Positions 9,137 through 17,652 are shown, counted from the first letter of the stretch. The stretch is 64,000 nt of DNA from Ahrensia sp. (GCA_002706335.1 PAKZ01000003.1:1-64000), one strand, 5' to 3'. Notes: a model not told the origin generated them from the letters alone. Made by a program: numbers and translations.

Positions 9137-9607
9137 TTAACGCGTATAGGTGAAGTCGGCGATGTAGCGACTGCCCTGAACAGGCTGGCCCGATCCATCG
9201 GAGGTCAGCGGGACGACGATCTCGTTCGGGCTGTCGCGATAGTCTTCCACCGCGGCGTCGATATGCAGTTCATATCCGGCGTCGAACAGGGCGTCGGCGA
9301 GATCGAGCGTGACCTCCAATGTGCGCCCCGAGCCGACACTGGCGCCCGTTATGCCGGCGATTTCACCCAAATTGCCGCCCGTGGCGCGATACCAGCCGGT
9401 CAGATGCTCGTAATAACGAGCCTTGCCGCCCGACATCCACAGGCTGCCGAGATACTTGCCGCTGGCGTCCGTGACGTAATAGGCGAGATAGGCGCCGGGG
9501 CCGCCATAGTTACGCAGATTTGTGGTCAGCGTGACCTCGCCGGCAATGGCGGGCGTCACGGCGCTGAGCGCCGTGGTCACCGCAAGAACAGCTAGAAACG
9601 ATTTCAT
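9137..9607 (-). CDS. secreted DUF2271 protein, predicted flavinylated carrier
   Basis: 156-residue exported protein: signal peptide MKSFLAVLAVTTALSAVTPAIAG, then a DUF2271 domain (GAYLAYYVTDASGKYLGSLWM, WYRATGG). The segment ITGASVGSG contains TGAS at residues 87-90, matching the [S/T]GA[S/T] pattern used by ApbE for covalent FMN attachment, so Ser90 is the predicted flavinylation site. Genes for DUF2271, PepSY reductases and ApbE commonly co-occur. Here all three lie consecutively on one strand, 17 bp and -20 bp apart. I infer a periplasmic flavoprotein that accepts electrons from the PepSY reductase. Confidence 0.82.
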   Translation of the reverse strand: MKSFLAVLAVTTALSAVTPAIAGEVTLTTNLRNYGGPGAYLAYYVTDASGKYLGSLWMSGGKARYYEHLTGWYRATGGNLGEIAGITGASVGSGRTLEVTLDLADALFDAGYELHIDAAVEDYRDSPNEIVVPLTSDGSGQPVQGSRYIADFTYTR

Positions 9608-9638
9608 CGGATTTCTCTTTCGAATGTGGATGGCGGTA

Positions 9639-9971
9639 TCAGTTCACCTGCACCTTCGGCGCGGTGCCCTTGAGAATCAGGCCATTGTCCGGAGGCGTCG
9701 TGCTCCCTGCCGGGCCGGGGCCGTTCTGGCCGTAGTTCCGGCCTTGGTCATCGTCGTCATCTTCATGGTGGCGCTCATGTCCGCCTCCGAAACGGCGATA
9801 GCCTTCGTGCTCGTCGTCGTCATAGTCCGCCTTGCGAACAGAAAGGTCCCATCCGGCGGCATCGATCCCGCTGACGAGATTGTGGGGAAACGACGCCGCT
9901 CCGGCGGCGTAAGCGGCCGAGATGCCGCCGACAGCGACGGCGGCGAGGACGAGGTTGCGCAAGAGTTTCAT
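9639..9971 (-). CDS. small secreted acidic/His-rich protein
   Basis: 110-residue hypothetical protein with a signal peptide (cleavage near YAAGA, residue 24). Residues 49-76 form a striking Asp/Glu/His-rich patch (DYDDDEHEGYRR, GGGHERHHEDDDDDQG), followed by a Gly/Pro/Asn linker and a short C-terminal tail (LILKGTAPKVQVN). The patch suggests binding of a divalent or ferric metal in the periplasm. It is encoded between the PepSY peptide and the DUF2271 protein in the flavin electron-transfer operon. The sensor kinase of the adjacent two-component system has a comparable acidic/His run in its periplasmic loop. Function unknown. Confidence 0.72.
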   Translation of the reverse strand: MKLLRNLVLAAVAVGGISAAYAAGAASFPHNLVSGIDAAGWDLSVRKADYDDDEHEGYRRFGGGHERHHEDDDDDQGRNYGQNGPGPAGSTTPPDNGLILKGTAPKVQVN

Positions 9972-10049
9972 GTTCAGATCTCCTTTGGTTGGGATGGTTG
10001 AAAGATGGCGGTTCAGGCTGAGCGCTTGCTGACGGACCGGAAAATTTCG

Positions 10050-10070
10050 CTTCAGCTTCCTGTCAGCTTT
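10050..10070 (-). promoter_or_regulatory. direct-repeat site, candidate response-regulator box
   Basis: On the minus strand GCTGACAGGAAGCTGA holds two GCTGA half-sites starting 11 bp apart (complements at 10052-10056 and 10063-10067). An 11-bp tandem spacing is the usual layout for OmpR-family regulator boxes. It lies about 80 bp upstream of the acidic protein gene. A single related half-site (GAAGCTGACG) occurs at 10437-10441 in the divergent promoter between the PepSY gene and the response regulator. Assignment to that regulator is inference. Confidence 0.4.
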
Positions 10071-10079
10071 CGCAGTGGG

Positions 10080-10358
10080 TCAGCGATGCCTTTGGTCGGT
10101 CTCGATATCGATGATGGCGAGCGTGGCGGGATCGACGACCGCCTCGAAGCGCCGGCCATTCTCGTCCGTCACGTAGGCCTCGTAGCAACCGTCGTGGATC
10201 TTGATGCGGAGCAGCCGCCAGCCGCGCTCCTCGATCATGGTCCGGACCGCCTCGCGCGGCTGCCAGCTGGCCATCGGAACATCGCAGTCCTCGTCGGCAA
10301 GCGCAGGCCCCGCCGCCAGCGCGATCAGGGCCGCAGTCGCAACAATACGGGTTGTCAT
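10080..10358 (-). CDS. small secreted PepSY-domain protein
   Basis: 92-residue protein with a signal peptide (MTTRIVATAALIALAAGPALA) and a single PepSY-like domain: an EAVRTMIEERGWRLLRIKIHDGCYEAYVTDENGRRFEAVVDP core ending IIDIET. Cys residues at about 25 and 53 could form a disulfide. The start at 10358 has an AGGAGG site 7 bases upstream. It is the promoter-proximal gene of the leftward flavin electron-transfer operon and diverges from the two-component system. Such single-PepSY proteins often accompany PepSY-TM reductases and two-component genes; their precise role is unknown (inhibitor or redox accessory are both possible). Confidence 0.85.
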   Translation of the reverse strand: MTTRIVATAALIALAAGPALADEDCDVPMASWQPREAVRTMIEERGWRLLRIKIHDGCYEAYVTDENGRRFEAVVDPATLAIIDIETDQRHR

Positions 10359-10496
10359 GGTTTGCCTCCTCTTCGGAACAGGGAGGCTTTTCGCTTCGAG
10401 ACCTGACGGGCGCCTTAAGCCGCGACCCGACATGCGTCAGCTTCTCGTAAGGTAGCGAGTGGAATAAAGCTGCGGGAACGGGCAAAAGAGAAACCC

Positions 10497-11156
10497 ATGC
10501 GAATTCTGCTGATAGAGGACGACACGATTCTTGGTGCGGCCGTGCGCGACCAGATCGCCGCGGACGGCTATTCGGTCGACTGGGTCACTCGGCTGGACGC
10601 CGCGGACGATGCGCTGTCGACGGCCGTGTACGATCTCGTGCTCCTCGACCTGATGCTGCCCGACGGCAGGGGAATTCCCTTCCTGAAGATGCTGCGCGGC
10701 CGCGGAGACGTCACGCCGGTCATCATCCTGACCGCGCTCGACCAGGTTTCCGACCGGATCGAAGGCCTTAACGCGGGCGCGGACGACTATCTGGTCAAGC
10801 CTTTCGACCTGGCGGAACTCTCCGCGCGGATCGGCTCCGTTGCGCGGCGGTACACCGGCAATCCCAATCCAATCATCCGGCACGGGCCCCTGGAGATCGA
10901 TCTCGCCGCGCGCAGCGTGATGAAGGACGGCAAGAAGATCGTTCTAACCGCGCGCGAGTGGGTTCTCTTCGAGGCCTTCCTGCAGCGGCCCGGCCAACTT
11001 CTGTCGAAGGCCCAGCTCGAGGAACGGCTCTATTCCTTCGACACGGAAATCGACAGCAACGCGATCGAGGTCCATGTCAGCCGCCTGCGCAAGAAGCTCG
11101 GCGCCGCAGTCATCGAAACAGAGCGGGGACTTGGCTACAGGCTGGGAAGGCCATGA
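10497..11156 (+). CDS. OmpR-family response regulator
   Basis: 219-residue response regulator: receiver domain with acidic pocket (E7, D8/D9), phospho-acceptor D51 (LVLLDLMLPDGRG), and Lys in YLVKPF near 101. A winged-helix Trans_reg_C domain follows from about 128 (LTAREWVLFEAFLQRPG, LYSFDTEIDSNAIEVHVSRLRKKLG, TERGLGYRL). It is closest in style to QseB/TctD regulators. It diverges from the PepSY-flavin operon with 138 bp between the start codons, and overlaps the kinase gene by 4 bp. It probably activates the divergent operon and its own. Confidence 0.94.
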   Translation: MRILLIEDDTILGAAVRDQIAADGYSVDWVTRLDAADDALSTAVYDLVLLDLMLPDGRGIPFLKMLRGRGDVTPVIILTALDQVSDRIEGLNAGADDYLVKPFDLAELSARIGSVARRYTGNPNPIIRHGPLEIDLAARSVMKDGKKIVLTAREWVLFEAFLQRPGQLLSKAQLEERLYSFDTEIDSNAIEVHVSRLRKKLGAAVIETERGLGYRLGRP

Positions 11157-12520
11157 GAATGCCGCGCTCGCTTCAGGCCCGGCTCGCGCTGCTGATCGGC
11201 CTTCCGGTAACGGTTCTGTGGCTGCTCGCGGCATCGTTCACCGCGCATCTGCTCAACGGCGAGTTGGAGGAGGTCTTCGACAGGGCGTTGCAGGCGACGG
11301 CGGAACGCATATTGCCGCTGGCAGTCCACGATCTCCGCCGCAGGGGCGACGACCATGAAGACGACGATGAACTCGGCGAGCATATCGGGCGGGTAAGCCC
11401 TCTGGATGACAAGGTCAGCTATATCGTCCGCGACCGCGACGGCGGGATCCTGTTGCGTTCGTCAGGGGCCCGCGAAGAGGACTTCCCTCCTTTCACGGCA
11501 GACGGGTTCATCCGAACCTCAACCCATCGGCTCTATTACGATTCAGCCCGGGACGCGCGTATCACGATCGCTGTCGCCGAACCGCTCGATCATCGCTCGG
11601 AGACATCGCGCGCGATCCTGCTCGGTCTGTTGCTGCCCCTTCTGGTTGTCATTCCGCTCAGTCTTGCGGCCATCTTCGTGGCGACGCGGCGAGGCTTCCG
11701 TCCCGTGCGGACCCTGCAAGACGGACTGAAGCGGCGAGGCGCGCAGGATCTTTCGCCGTTGCCAGATACGGGGCTTCCAACAGAGCTGCAGCCGATTGCG
11801 GGCGCGGTGAACCAGTTGCTCGACCGCTTACATGCCGCCTTCGAAGCGGAACGCGCCTTTGCCGCCAATGCCGCGCATGAATTGCGCACGCCGGTCGCCG
11901 GCGCGATTGCGCAGGCCCAGCGCCTGAAGTCCGAGACGACGGACGCAGGGACGTCGCAACGCGCCACGGAAATCGAGACGACGCTCAAGCGGCTAATGCG
12001 TATGTCGGAGAAACTCATGCAGCTGGCTCGCGCGGAAGGCAGCCGGCTACAACTCGACACCTCCAACGATCTTCGCCAGGTCTTGCAACTGATCGTGCAG
12101 GACTTCACCCGCTCCGGAGAAGAGCGAATTTCCCTTTCGATGCCTGACGCGCCTGTCGACTCGAATCTCGATCCGGATGCGTTCGGTATCCTTTGCCGCA
12201 ACCTCATCGAGAACGCTTTGCGCCACGGGACCGCCGATCAACTCGTGCAAGTCGACCTGAGCCCGGATGGAGTGCTCTCGGTTCGAAATGACGGGCCAGT
12301 GTTGTCGCCGGACATGACAGAGCGGCTCATGCTGCGATTTGAGAGGGGTTCAGGAAACACGGACGGCAGCGGGCTGGGCCTTGCCATCGTCAAGGCGATC
12401 GCGGACCGGGCAGGAGCCCGTATCTCCGTCATGTCGCCATTGCAAAACAGCGCGCAAGGCGTTCAGATCTCGGTTGCGTTCGCCTCTGTCGGAAATCCGT
12501 CGCCCGAGAATAACAGTTAG
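11153..12520 (+). CDS. two-component sensor histidine kinase
   Basis: 455-residue membrane kinase: helix near 10-34, periplasmic sensor region 35-150, second helix 153-177, then HAMP-like linker. The dimerisation box is FAANAAHELRTPVAG with phospho-acceptor His242, followed by the N box LIENALRHG and GSGLGLAIVKAIADR as G box. The periplasmic loop contains an acidic/His run (GDDHEDDDELGEH, residues 65-77), like that of the small secreted protein in the divergent operon, so a metal cation is a possible signal. ATGA overlap with the response regulator supports translational coupling. An earlier in-frame start would lie inside the regulator gene and is rejected. Confidence 0.93.
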   Translation: MRMPRSLQARLALLIGLPVTVLWLLAASFTAHLLNGELEEVFDRALQATAERILPLAVHDLRRRGDDHEDDDELGEHIGRVSPLDDKVSYIVRDRDGGILLRSSGAREEDFPPFTADGFIRTSTHRLYYDSARDARITIAVAEPLDHRSETSRAILLGLLLPLLVVIPLSLAAIFVATRRGFRPVRTLQDGLKRRGAQDLSPLPDTGLPTELQPIAGAVNQLLDRLHAAFEAERAFAANAAHELRTPVAGAIAQAQRLKSETTDAGTSQRATEIETTLKRLMRMSEKLMQLARAEGSRLQLDTSNDLRQVLQLIVQDFTRSGEERISLSMPDAPVDSNLDPDAFGILCRNLIENALRHGTADQLVQVDLSPDGVLSVRNDGPVLSPDMTERLMLRFERGSGNTDGSGLGLAIVKAIADRAGARISVMSPLQNSAQGVQISVAFASVGNPSPENNS

Positions 12521-12774
12521 AGAGGCCCTGACGGACGCAGGTGAGATCAGATTGCTACCCGCAGGTGCACTTCTTTCGTGGCCCACGATAACATTTTTAG
12601 ACCCGCATTGTCGGCGAACCGCGGAGGCAAGGCCGGGTAGGAAACAATGGCCGCCGCGCGTGTTTGGGCGGCTTCGCTTGACTGACGGCTATTCCCGCCC
12701 GACAGTGAGATAGAGGCCCTCGCCCTGCCCCGAAGGGATTGATGCGATGGCGGCCCTGCAATCGGGAGCGAATT

Positions 12775-13260
12775 ATGAATGCCGTCCTGGACGAATGCCG
12801 CGACCTGAAAGAGATTCGTTTCGAGCCCGGCGAGAAACTGATCAATGAGGGCGCGGCCGCGGACAGGATGTTCGTGCTTATCGAAGGCGAAGTCGCCGTA
12901 TCAAAGGGCCCTGTGCAGGTCGCTGTCGACCGCAAGCCCGGTTCGCTTTTCGGCGAGATGTCGGCGCTTCTCGAAACGAACTACACCGCTTCGGTGGTCG
13001 CCGTCACGCCGGTGCGCGCATATCAGGTCGAGAATCCGATCGAGTTCATGACCCGCAGGCCGGGCCTCGCGATCCATGCCGCCAGGCTGCTCGCGCAACG
13101 CCTGCATGACGGGACGACCTATCTCGCGGACCTGAAAGTTCAGTTCGAAGATCGCAAGGATCATCTTGGTATGGTGGACCAGGTTCTCGACGCGCTCATG
13201 CATCACCAGCGCAAGGTCGCGGGCGGCAGGGACACGCGTGGCGGCGATCCTAGATTGTAA
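12775..13260 (+). CDS. cyclic-nucleotide-binding-domain protein
   Basis: 161-residue cytosolic protein consisting mainly of one cNMP-binding beta-roll (residues about 8-115: FEPGEKLINEGAAADRMFVLIEGEVAVSK, PGSLFGEMSALLETNYTASVVAVTPVRAYQVE). A helical tail of 45 residues follows. There is no DNA-binding winged helix, so it is not a Crp regulator but a stand-alone sensor or regulatory subunit. The start is chosen for GGGAG 6 bases before the ATG. It converges with the phosphoesterase gene, the 3' ends overlapping by 11 bp. Partner unknown. Confidence 0.85.
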   Translation: MNAVLDECRDLKEIRFEPGEKLINEGAAADRMFVLIEGEVAVSKGPVQVAVDRKPGSLFGEMSALLETNYTASVVAVTPVRAYQVENPIEFMTRRPGLAIHAARLLAQRLHDGTTYLADLKVQFEDRKDHLGMVDQVLDALMHHQRKVAGGRDTRGGDPRL

Positions 13261-14023
13261 TCCACTCGGGAAGCGCGGTCAGGGCAGCCGGTTGCGCGGC
13301 GGGATCGCCGAGCGCCAGCTTTTGGCCGCCAACCATTGAGAGCCAGACCGCCTCGTCGAGCTCCAGATCGAAAACGATGACGCTCGGCCGCTCACCGGGC
13401 TGCTGCCCCGTGTTGAACACCCAGGTCTTGCCGATACGGTCGACCCAGGATCCATCGGGTATGAAGGGCGATTGATGGACATGGCCGCTCAGCACCAGAT
13501 CGGGCTGATAACGATCGATCCAGGCGACCAGATCCGGGTCTCCATAATGACGCTGACCGCCCCAACTGACCCGCTTGTCGGCCGGAGGCGCATGATAGAC
13601 CCAGACCCAGTGATCATGGGCCAGCGCCGCATCGGCTTCCAACTGCGATTGGACCTGCTTCCTGGTTTCGGTTCCATCCCACCACGGAAATGACGAGAAA
13701 CGGACGCCGGAGGCGGTGAAGGACTCGCCGTCTGACACGACACCGAGGCCGGAGAGGTTGAGCATCCAGTCGGCAACGCGCTCGCCATGTTCCTGCTCCG
13801 CGTCAAGATCGTGATTGCCGGAGCAGACGATGACCCGCGTCTTCTCCGCGATACGCCGCAGATAGGTCCGCAAGACGACAATCTGCGCCCGAAGATCGAC
13901 CATCGACGAAATTTCCAGAAGGTCGCCTGCGATCACTACCGCGTCGTAATGCGGGGCGACGTCGAGAAGCCAGTCATACTGCTTCAGCGCATAGTGAATA
14001 TCGGCAACGACCAGAAACCGCAT
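13250..14023 (-). CDS. calcineurin-like metallophosphoesterase
   Basis: 257-residue binuclear metallophosphoesterase. Metal ligands appear in order: DIHYA (residue 8), AGDLLEISS (near 33), CSGNHDLD (near 67), and near the C-terminus YHAPP and SGHVHQSPF. There is no signal peptide. The fold is common to phosphodiesterases of cyclic nucleotides, nucleotides or phospholipids. The convergent neighbour binds cyclic nucleotides, but they do not share an operon, so no functional link is claimed. Confidence 0.9.
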   Translation of the reverse strand: MRFLVVADIHYALKQYDWLLDVAPHYDAVVIAGDLLEISSMVDLRAQIVVLRTYLRRIAEKTRVIVCSGNHDLDAEQEHGERVADWMLNLSGLGVVSDGESFTASGVRFSSFPWWDGTETRKQVQSQLEADAALAHDHWVWVYHAPPADKRVSWGGQRHYGDPDLVAWIDRYQPDLVLSGHVHQSPFIPDGSWVDRIGKTWVFNTGQQPGERPSVIVFDLELDEAVWLSMVGGQKLALGDPAAQPAALTALPEWITI

Positions 14024-14433
14024 GAACGCTCCAGGACACTCAAGGAGCCTTGTTCGCTATCAGATCGCAAGGGTCGAAGCCACTTTCTCGGCAAACTCAC
14101 GCGCATAGACGCCGATTTGCCTGTGAATGACGAAGCGGCGCGGAACCGAGATATCAAGCTCTCTTCGGTTCAAACGCGTTCGACGATTAGCGAATGGCCC
14201 GCCCGTGACCAAGTGTAACCATTCGGCCAGATGCGGACTGCGCCGCCGACATGGCCCCATGCGGCACGGACTGCCAAACCGTTAGAGCGACGCCGCGACT
14301 TCACGGAAACGCATCGACCTCCGGAATGCCTTGCCGCCTGTCTCCGGCGACGCAAAACAGCATGGACAGGCTGAAATCTTTACATTAATCGATGCGCGGG
14401 GCTTTTCATTCGAATAGCTGGGCAGGCAATTAC
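14024..14433. other. 410-bp intergenic region
   Basis: No gene is supported. Two short minus-strand frames here carry peptide-like stretches (for example WPNGYTWSRAGHSLIVERV near 14170-14230) in different frames, which could be debris of a small decayed gene, but neither has a good start site. The 5' ends of two divergent genes flank it, so it must contain both promoters. Confidence 0.4.
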
Positions 14434-14760
14434 ATGTTCACTCGACTGGTTCTGGCGGCCGCGATCGCAAGCGGTATCGCGACAGCCCATGCGGGCGAAA
14501 ACGAAGCGGTGCGCTTCGCGATTTTCCATGGATATACGGCGGCTATCGAAGAGGCCTGTCCGGCCTATTTCGTCTATTCCAGCGCCACGATGGGCAGCCA
14601 TCTGAGCCCCGGCGACCGCGCCCAGGCCATGGCGATGGAGCCAGAATGGCGCAATGAAATGCGCCGTAGCGTCAAATCGCTGGGATGCGACGCAGCGGCG
14701 CGCGACGCGCTGGCCTTTACCGATCTGAGCTTCAACCAGGTGTGGGAGTACAAGCGCTAG
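14434..14760 (+). CDS. small secreted hypothetical protein
   Basis: 108-residue protein with a clear signal peptide (MFTRLVLAAAIASGIATAHA). The mature part has two Cys (EEACPAYF, SLGCDAAA) that could pair, a Met-rich middle (AQAMAMEPEWRNEMRRS) and a C-terminal FNQVWEYKR. I do not recognise a family. The start is placed at 14434 because the signal peptide begins there; the upstream ribosome site (GGCAGG) is weak and an in-frame ATG at 14392 is possible. Confidence 0.65.
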   Translation: MFTRLVLAAAIASGIATAHAGENEAVRFAIFHGYTAAIEEACPAYFVYSSATMGSHLSPGDRAQAMAMEPEWRNEMRRSVKSLGCDAAARDALAFTDLSFNQVWEYKR

Positions 14761-14920
14761 GGCCCAGGCCTTTTTCGCTGGCCTCAGACTGTTTGGTTAG
14801 CGAACGCCTAACGCTGTGCCATACGATCTGGCCCCTTTCGGACACTCTACATTTACGAAGCTGTGTCAGACTGCTCCGCCAGAGCGTTTTCCTTGTGAAA
14901 AGTTCGAGCGGGACACCATC

Positions 14921-15214
14921 ATGGATTTCGGGCCTGAAACAGCAACTTTCCTGATCTTTCTGCTTGTCGGGTCCGCCGGCGCCTATTTCATCGGCGTGGC
15001 GATGAACGGCGTCATGCAGGAAGACGGTTTCGGCGTCTTGCTCAACGCCATGATCCTGATGGCGGGCGGTTTTCTGGGCTACCATATCTCGCAATATTTC
15101 CGTCCGCCCATGAGCCTCGTGTCATTCCAGGCGATGATGGTCGTCAGCGGCGGGTTCATGTGTCTCGCCTTACTCGCCGTCATGAAGAACGTATTGAGGC
15201 GGCTCGGCTTCTGA
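14921..15214 (+). CDS. small inner-membrane protein
   Basis: 97-residue hypothetical protein with three hydrophobic helices (about residues 7-27, 39-55 and 66-88) and a basic C-terminus (KNVLRRLGF), so the C-terminus is probably cytosolic. The start at the ATG of MDFGPE is chosen because translation from there gives a compact membrane protein; the longer frame adds a non-hydrophobic tail. No recognised domain. It stands alone between a secreted protein and an MFS gene on the same strand. Confidence 0.65.
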   Translation: MDFGPETATFLIFLLVGSAGAYFIGVAMNGVMQEDGFGVLLNAMILMAGGFLGYHISQYFRPPMSLVSFQAMMVVSGGFMCLALLAVMKNVLRRLGF

Positions 15215-15267
15215 AACCGCCCAAACAGGGCTGGACAAGGGATGCTGCCGGGCAATAGCGTCCGCGC

Positions 15268-16482
15268 ATGCACGCCGCATCCGTTCTCGACAGCGCCTAT
15301 TCCTGGAAACGCCTCGCGCTTACTTTGCTGATCGCAACGATCTGCAATGTGGGCATGTGGTCGATCATCGTGATCATGCCGGACGTGCAGTCGGAATTCG
15401 CAACAGACCGGGCCGCAGCCTCGATACCCTACACGCTGACCATGGCGGGTTTCGCCATCGGCAATTTCGCGATAGGGCGCGCGGTCGACCGGTTCGGGAT
15501 CACCTGGGCGCTGATCGGCGCGGCAGCGGCACTCGGCGTTGGCTACACGGGCGCTGCGGCGAGCTCGTCCATAGCGATGCTTTCGGCCTTCCAGGCGCTG
15601 ATCGGCCTCGGCACAGCGGCGGGTTTTGCCCCGCTGATCGCCGATCTCTCGCACTGGTTCCTGCGCCGCCGCGGCATCGCGGTCGCCATCGTGGCCTGCG
15701 GTAACTACCTGGCCGGCGTGGTCTGGCCGACCCTGCTTCAAGGGATCCAGGCGGATTCAGGCTGGCGCGGCGTCTATTTCACGCTGGCCGCGATTATCGT
15801 CATGACGATCCCGCCGCTGTCGCTGACGCTGCGGCGCAGATTCGTCGAACAGGTATCGCCGACCGTACCGACGGGGCCCGTCATCGATACGCGTTCCGCC
15901 GGATTCTCGCCGCGCGCCCTGCAATGGATGCTCGGCCTCGCCGGGGTCGGCTGCTGCGTCGCCATGTCGATGCCGCAGGTTCATCTGGTGTCGCTGTGCG
16001 TGGATCTCGGCTACGGGCCTGTTGCGGGCGCTGAAATGCTGTCGCTGATGCTGATGGGAGGTGTCGTCTCGCGGCTTGCCTCAGGGCTGATCGCCGACAG
16101 GCTGGGCGGAGTGCGGACCCTGCTGATCGGCTCGATGCTGCAGTGTATCGCGCTGTTCCTCTACCTGCCCTATGACGGGCTGGTCTCGCTTTATGTCGTC
16201 AGCCTTATCTTCGGCCTGTCTCAGGGCGGCATCGTCCCGAGCTATGCGCTGATCGTGCGCGAATACCTGCCCGCGAAGGAAGCCGGTGCGCGCGTCGGCT
16301 TCGTCATCATGGCGACAATTGTCGGCATGGCGCTCGGCGGCTGGATGTCGGGCTGGATCTACGACATTACGGGGAACTATCAGGCCGCCTTCCTGAACGG
16401 GATCGCCTGGAACATTCTCAATATCGCAGTCATCGCTACGATTTTCCTGAAATCGCGGCGCGATACGGCGCTGGCGACCTAA
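15268..16482 (+). CDS. MFS transporter
   Basis: 404-residue major-facilitator permease with about 12 helices. The cytosolic loop 2-3 signature appears as GRAVDRFGITWALIG near 70-85 and its repeat as GLIADRLGGVRTLLIG near 270-285. It resembles monocarboxylate/oxalate-formate type (OFA/MCT-like) permeases. It converges with hppD, a tyrosine-catabolism gene; whether it carries an aromatic acid is unknown. Confidence 0.87.
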   Translation: MHAASVLDSAYSWKRLALTLLIATICNVGMWSIIVIMPDVQSEFATDRAAASIPYTLTMAGFAIGNFAIGRAVDRFGITWALIGAAAALGVGYTGAAASSSIAMLSAFQALIGLGTAAGFAPLIADLSHWFLRRRGIAVAIVACGNYLAGVVWPTLLQGIQADSGWRGVYFTLAAIIVMTIPPLSLTLRRRFVEQVSPTVPTGPVIDTRSAGFSPRALQWMLGLAGVGCCVAMSMPQVHLVSLCVDLGYGPVAGAEMLSLMLMGGVVSRLASGLIADRLGGVRTLLIGSMLQCIALFLYLPYDGLVSLYVVSLIFGLSQGGIVPSYALIVREYLPAKEAGARVGFVIMATIVGMALGGWMSGWIYDITGNYQAAFLNGIAWNILNIAVIATIFLKSRRDTALAT

Positions 16483-16506
16483 AAAAGCGGCGGCCGAAGC
16501 CGCCGC
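16481..16506 (-). terminator. rho-independent terminator for hppD
   Basis: On the minus strand the stem GCGGCGGC-TTCG-GCCGCCGC (arms at 16487-16502) is followed directly by six T (complement of 16481-16486), a textbook intrinsic terminator 35-60 bases after the hppD stop. On the plus strand no T-run follows, so it is directional and overlaps the end of the MFS gene. Confidence 0.85.
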
Positions 16507-16539
16507 CATTCTCCTCCCTTGCCCCCTTTTGAGGGCCGT

Positions 16540-17652
16540 TTACTCCGCCGCGTCGAGCGACAGCTCGCCCGACTCGATCTGCTCGCGCTCGATCGATTCG
16601 AACAGGGCGCGGAAATTGCCTTCGCCGAACCCCTCGTCGCCCTTGCGCTGGATGAACTCGAAGAAGATCGGGCCGATCACGGTTTTTGAGAAAATCTGCA
16701 GCAGGATCTTCGTCTCGCCGCCGCCAACGACGCCTTCGCCGTCGATAAGGATGCCATGCGTTTTCATCCGCTCGATGGGCTCGTCATGGCCATGCACGCG
16801 GTCATGGCTCATCGCGTAATAGGTGTCCGGCGGGCCGGGCATAAAGGCCAGATCGTTGTCTGCCAGACGATCGGTCGCGTCATAAATATGCTCGGTACCG
16901 ACCGCGATGTGCTGGATGCCCTCGCCGCGATATTTCTTCAGGTAGCTCTCGATCTGCGACTTGTCGTCCGTGGATTCGTTAAGCGGAATGCGGATCTTGC
17001 CGCAGGGCGACGTGATCGCGCGGCTGACAAGGCCGGTCAGCTTTCCCTCGATGTCGAAGAAATGGATCTGGGTGAAGCCGAACAATTCGCGGTAAAAGGC
17101 CCACCACTTGTCCATGTTTCCACGATAGACATTGTGGGTGAGGTGATCGAGATAATAGAAGCCGACGCCTTCCGGCTTCGGATCGCGCTCGCCAATCCAT
17201 TCAAACTCGGCGTCGTAGGCCGAACCGTTCTCGCCGTAGCGGTCGACGAAGTATAGCAGCGACCCGCCGATGCCGACGATGGCAGGAACGTCCAGTGCCT
17301 TGTCGTCGCCTTCATAAGGTGTCGCGCCTTTCGAAACCGCATGATCGAAGGCGTGCTGCGCGTCAACCACTCGCCAGGCCATGGAGGGTGCGCAAGGGCC
17401 GTGCTCCTCGACGAAGCGCATGGCGTGGGAGCCGGGCTCCGCATTGACGATGTAGTTGATGTCGCCCTGGCGCCAGACCGTAATCGCCTTGGTCTTGTGA
17501 CGGGCAACGGGCAAGTAACCCATTCGATCAAACAGGGCTTCGAGTTCCTTCGCGTCGGGATGGGCGAATTCGACGAATTCGAAGCCGTCGGTCCCGGCCG
17601 GATTTTCTTCGGTGACTTTCGCCTTCGGGGCGTCGTGCGGGAAAGGACCCAT
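16540..17652 (-). CDS. hppD: 4-hydroxyphenylpyruvate dioxygenase
   Basis: 370-residue non-haem Fe(II) dioxygenase converting 4-hydroxyphenylpyruvate to homogentisate in tyrosine breakdown. Two vicinal-oxygen-chelate halves are present. Iron ligands are the His in YLDHLTHNVYRG (near 178), the His in QHIAVGTEHIYD (near 255) and the Glu in FFEFIQRKGDEGFGEGNF near the C-terminus. Normal length. The start at 17652 has AGGAGGAG 6 bases upstream; a longer frame to 17700 is not needed. It is divergently transcribed from an Lrp/AsnC-type regulator gene, a common arrangement for its control. Confidence 0.95.
   Translation of the reverse strand: MGPFPHDAPKAKVTEENPAGTDGFEFVEFAHPDAKELEALFDRMGYLPVARHKTKAITVWRQGDINYIVNAEPGSHAMRFVEEHGPCAPSMAWRVVDAQHAFDHAVSKGATPYEGDDKALDVPAIVGIGGSLLYFVDRYGENGSAYDAEFEWIGERDPKPEGVGFYYLDHLTHNVYRGNMDKWWAFYRELFGFTQIHFFDIEGKLTGLVSRAITSPCGKIRIPLNESTDDKSQIESYLKKYRGEGIQHIAVGTEHIYDATDRLADNDLAFMPGPPDTYYAMSHDRVHGHDEPIERMKTHGILIDGEGVVGGGETKILLQIFSKTVIGPIFFEFIQRKGDEGFGEGNFRALFESIEREQIESGELSLDAAE

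Noticed and set aside
14060-14355. Possible remnant of a small minus-strand gene
   Set aside because: Peptide-like stretches are in different frames and too short to identify; reported only as intergenic.
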